A stretch of DNA of 64,000 bases from Anaerotruncus sp. MC2020 (GTDB lineage: Bacteria; Bacillota; Clostridia; Oscillospirales; Ruminococcaceae). The translations under genes and the position numbers were made by a program. Below are positions 61,501-64,000 of this stretch, one piece after another; the stretch's first letter is position 1, and the number at the start of each line of letters is the position of its first letter. The notes beneath the pieces were generated by a model that did no database searches, was not told where the DNA came from, and was given only the letters and a program-made list of their open reading frames with translations. The stretch covers positions 124,001 to 188,000 of the forward strand of contig JNKE01000017.1 of NCBI GenBank assembly GCA_000701945.1, read 5' to 3'.

Positions 61501-64000
61501 ATGGGAAAATCAGTTTTACGGCGCGTCATGTCATTCGGACTGTCAGCCGTCATCGTCGCAGGGTCGACCGTATTCCCTCAATTTGGTCAGACCGCGGCAC
61601 AGGCTGCTGACGCGGGCATTCAGGACTTCTCTATCGGAGACGTCACTATGCTCGACGAATACAGCGTCAACGCATTCAACAAGGAGGTCGAGTACCTTCT
61701 CTCATTCGACACAAACAAGCTTCTTGCGGGATTCCGCCAGAATGCGGGTCTCAACACCTACGGCGCAACACGCTACGGCGGCTGGGAGAATACCAACATC
61801 GCCGGTCACACTGTCGGTCACTATATGACCGCGATAGCTTTGGCTTATCAGAACCCCTCTCTTACCGATAAGCAGCGCTCTGACCTCTACAAAAGAATGA
61901 CCACTCTCGTCGACGGACTCAGAGAGTGTCAGAAGAACTCAAAAGGCAAGCCGGGTCTGATATGGGCTCCCTCTCATCCCAACGGAACAGGTGTGGAGGT
62001 CCAGTTCGACAATGTTGAGGCTGGCAAGTCCAACATTATAAGCGAGGCTTGGGTCCCGTGGTACACCATGCACAAGCTTATGGCAGGTATCGTCGACATC
62101 TACAACGCTACGGGGTATGCTCCTGCAAAAGACCTCGGCTCAGATCTCGGTGACTGGGTCTACAACCGATGCAAGACCTGGAACGACCAGAAGCATCGCA
62201 CCGTACTCTCTATCGAATACGGCGGCATGAATGACTGTATGTACGAGCTCTATGCCATCACAGGCAAGGACAACCATGCTGTAGCGGCACATTACTTCGA
62301 TGATACAAATCTTCACGAGACTATACTGAAGGGCGGCGCAAATGTCCTCAACGGCAAGCACGCTAATACCACTATACCTAAGTTCCTCGGTGCCCTGAAG
62401 CGCTATATGATCTGCAACGGAAAGACTATCAACGGCGAGAAGGTAGATGCTACGCGTCAGCTCAAGTACGCCGAAGCATTCTGGGATATGGTGGTCACTC
62501 ACCACACTTACATCACAGGCGGAAACAGTGAGTGGGAGCACTTCGGTATGGACGATATCCTCGATAAGGAACGCACCAACTGCAACTGCGAGACCTGTAA
62601 CTCGTACAATATGCTCAAGCTCAGCCGCGAGCTGTACAAAATAACGGGCGACAGCAAATACATGGACTTCTATGAGGGTACCTACTACAACTCTATCCTC
62701 TCATCACAGAACCCCGAAACAGGTATGACCACCTACTTCCAGCCTATGGCTACAGGCTATTTCAAGGTCTACAGCACACCGTATGACAAGTTCTGGTGCT
62801 GTACGGGAAGCGGTATGGAGAGCTTCTCCAAGCTCGGCGATACTATTTATATGCACGGCGACAATACCCTCTATGTAAATATGTATCAGAGCTCTATCCT
62901 CAACTGGGAAGACAAGAACATGAAGATAACCCAGAACAGCACTATCCCCGAAGGCGATACGACCAAGTTCACTATCGACGGCAGCGGTGCGGTCGAATTC
63001 CGTTTCCGTATCCCCGACTGGAAGGCGGGAGCTATGACTGTCAAGGTCAACGGCACAAAATATAACTATAAGACCGTCAACGACTATGCTTCGGTATCTG
63101 GCGACTTCAAGAGCGGCGACGTTATCGAGCTGACTATCCCCGAGGAGGTCAAGGCTTATTCCCTCCCCGACAAGAACACCGTTTACGGATTCAAGTATGG
63201 TCCCGTTGTGCTCAGCGCTGAGCTCGGCAAGTCGAATATGGCTACGGGCTCGACAGGTATGTGGGTAACTATCCCCAAGGACAAGGTTACCCCCAATGAG
63301 ACTATCAACATAAAGAGCGGCTCGGTAGCTCAGTTTATGCAGACCATAAACGACCACCTCGTTAGAGACGGCAAGTCGATGAAGTTCACACTCAATGACA
63401 CCGACCACAACCTCACTTTCACTCCTCACTTCAGACAGTATCAGCAGCGCTACGGTATCTACTGGAACTTCTCGGGCAACGGCTCGGCTGTTGAGAAGCT
63501 TCCGCGTGCGAAGTACAGCACTACCGATACTGTACAGCCGGGTTACGGTCAGTACGAGAACGATAATCTCCACTACATGATAGAGCACAACACGCAGGGC
63601 GTCACCGACGACAGCACATACCGCTACGCAAAGGCGAACGGCTTCTTCAGCTACCGCATGGCGATAGACAAGGACGCCGAGTATATGCAGCTGACAGTAA
63701 CGCTCCGCAAGGCAGACAACGGCAAGACGATACGCATACGCGTTGGCGACACAGTTCTTTTCGCGGGCGAGCTCAACTATACGGGCAATAAGGACACCTA
63801 CGACAAGAAGCTGATGATACCCAAGGACGTTGTTGAGCGCTGTGCTCAGTCCATAAATGCTGACGGCACAGACTACGATGTGCTCGAAGTCGTTTTCACT
63901 CCCGATGACAACAAGGAGTCGGCGAAGATATGCGATTTCATCTACATGAAGTCGGTCAAGCCCGCATATGAGTCCGACAGCAGCATCGCATACTATGTTG
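61501..64000 (+). CDS. Secreted GH127-like beta-L-arabinofuranosidase, 3'-truncated by the window
   Basis: More than 833 residues, open at the window end. A signal peptide (about 1-35, ending near AQA) leads into a GH127 (DUF1680) catalytic barrel. Zinc-cysteine residues typical of the family are present: E364-x-C366 (in CNCETCNSYNM) and C433-C434 (FWCCTGSGME); in characterised members the first of the CC pair is the nucleophile. A beta-sandwich part follows from about residue 480. The family removes L-arabinofuranose from plant glycans. The missing C-terminus may hold a dockerin. The ribosome site GGAGGT is 12 nt from the ATG, longer than usual. Confidence 0.9.
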   Translation, partial: MGKSVLRRVMSFGLSAVIVAGSTVFPQFGQTAAQAADAGIQDFSIGDVTMLDEYSVNAFNKEVEYLLSFDTNKLLAGFRQNAGLNTYGATRYGGWENTNIAGHTVGHYMTAIALAYQNPSLTDKQRSDLYKRMTTLVDGLRECQKNSKGKPGLIWAPSHPNGTGVEVQFDNVEAGKSNIISEAWVPWYTMHKLMAGIVDIYNATGYAPAKDLGSDLGDWVYNRCKTWNDQKHRTVLSIEYGGMNDCMYELYAITGKDNHAVAAHYFDDTNLHETILKGGANVLNGKHANTTIPKFLGALKRYMICNGKTINGEKVDATRQLKYAEAFWDMVVTHHTYITGGNSEWEHFGMDDILDKERTNCNCETCNSYNMLKLSRELYKITGDSKYMDFYEGTYYNSILSSQNPETGMTTYFQPMATGYFKVYSTPYDKFWCCTGSGMESFSKLGDTIYMHGDNTLYVNMYQSSILNWEDKNMKITQNSTIPEGDTTKFTIDGSGAVEFRFRIPDWKAGAMTVKVNGTKYNYKTVNDYASVSGDFKSGDVIELTIPEEVKAYSLPDKNTVYGFKYGPVVLSAELGKSNMATGSTGMWVTIPKDKVTPNETINIKSGSVAQFMQTINDHLVRDGKSMKFTLNDTDHNLTFTPHFRQYQQRYGIYWNFSGNGSAVEKLPRAKYSTTDTVQPGYGQYENDNLHYMIEHNTQGVTDDSTYRYAKANGFFSYRMAIDKDAEYMQLTVTLRKADNGKTIRIRVGDTVLFAGELNYTGNKDTYDKKLMIPKDVVERCAQSINADGTDYDVLEVVFTPDDNKESAKICDFIYMKSVKPAYESDSSIAYYV

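Overview
The window looks like a chromosomal segment of a Gram-positive anaerobe of the Ruminococcus type (Oscillospiraceae). Supporting signs are a sodium-type V-ATPase operon, a type III glutamine synthetase, a GH3 enzyme with permuted domains, a C-terminal type I dockerin on a secreted Ig-like protein, a secreted GH127-like enzyme, L-lactate dehydrogenase and a PFL-activase-type radical SAM enzyme. By eye the GC content is above 50%. I see no rRNA, tRNA, CRISPR array, phage or transposase gene.

Layout. 1-2.2 kb: end of proC, a SpoIIM-like and a DUF624 membrane protein. 2.4-6.5 kb: two unrelated OmpR/HK two-component pairs facing each other. 6.7-18.5 kb, almost all minus strand: glmS, a topoisomerase IV-like pair, two transglutaminase lipoproteins behind ldh, then cca-pflA. 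18.6-27.3 kb: V-ATPase operon in the order ntpFIKECGABD. 27.4-34.5 kb: UDP-sugar pyrophosphorylase, a heterodimeric ABC exporter, a GNAT enzyme and an EAL phosphodiesterase. 35-41.4 kb: minD-mgsA, hisS-aspS, a rhodanese/ThiF pair, and a 20-codon leader ORF with its own terminator in front of an ACT-domain gene. 41.7-49.8 kb: GH3, an ArsC-like protein, an SPFH/zinc-ribbon module with a truncated third member, and a SulP transporter. 50-52.5 kb: glnN followed by a 309-bp MITE-like palindrome. 52.6-55.7 kb: FHA-FtsW/RodA-PBP cell-wall operon. 55.9-64 kb: hpf, a LUD protein, a PF06541 membrane protein with no ordinary start codon, a DUF1858 redox protein opposite a cysteine-rich TetR regulator, and a secreted dockerin/DUF3810/GH127 region running off the window.

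How it works together. The genes suggest a fermenting fibre degrader. It exports glycoside hydrolases and a dockerin protein, makes lactate and formate, handles methylglyoxal and probably uses a Na+ V-ATPase. Most operons are preceded by readable sigma-A promoters with a 17-bp spacer, often with an extended -10. The most unusual regulatory piece is the overlapping promoter pair between DUF1858 and TetR (58.26-58.39 kb). There, two copies of TGACA-N2-TGTCA lie exactly 42 bp apart and each contains one -35 box.
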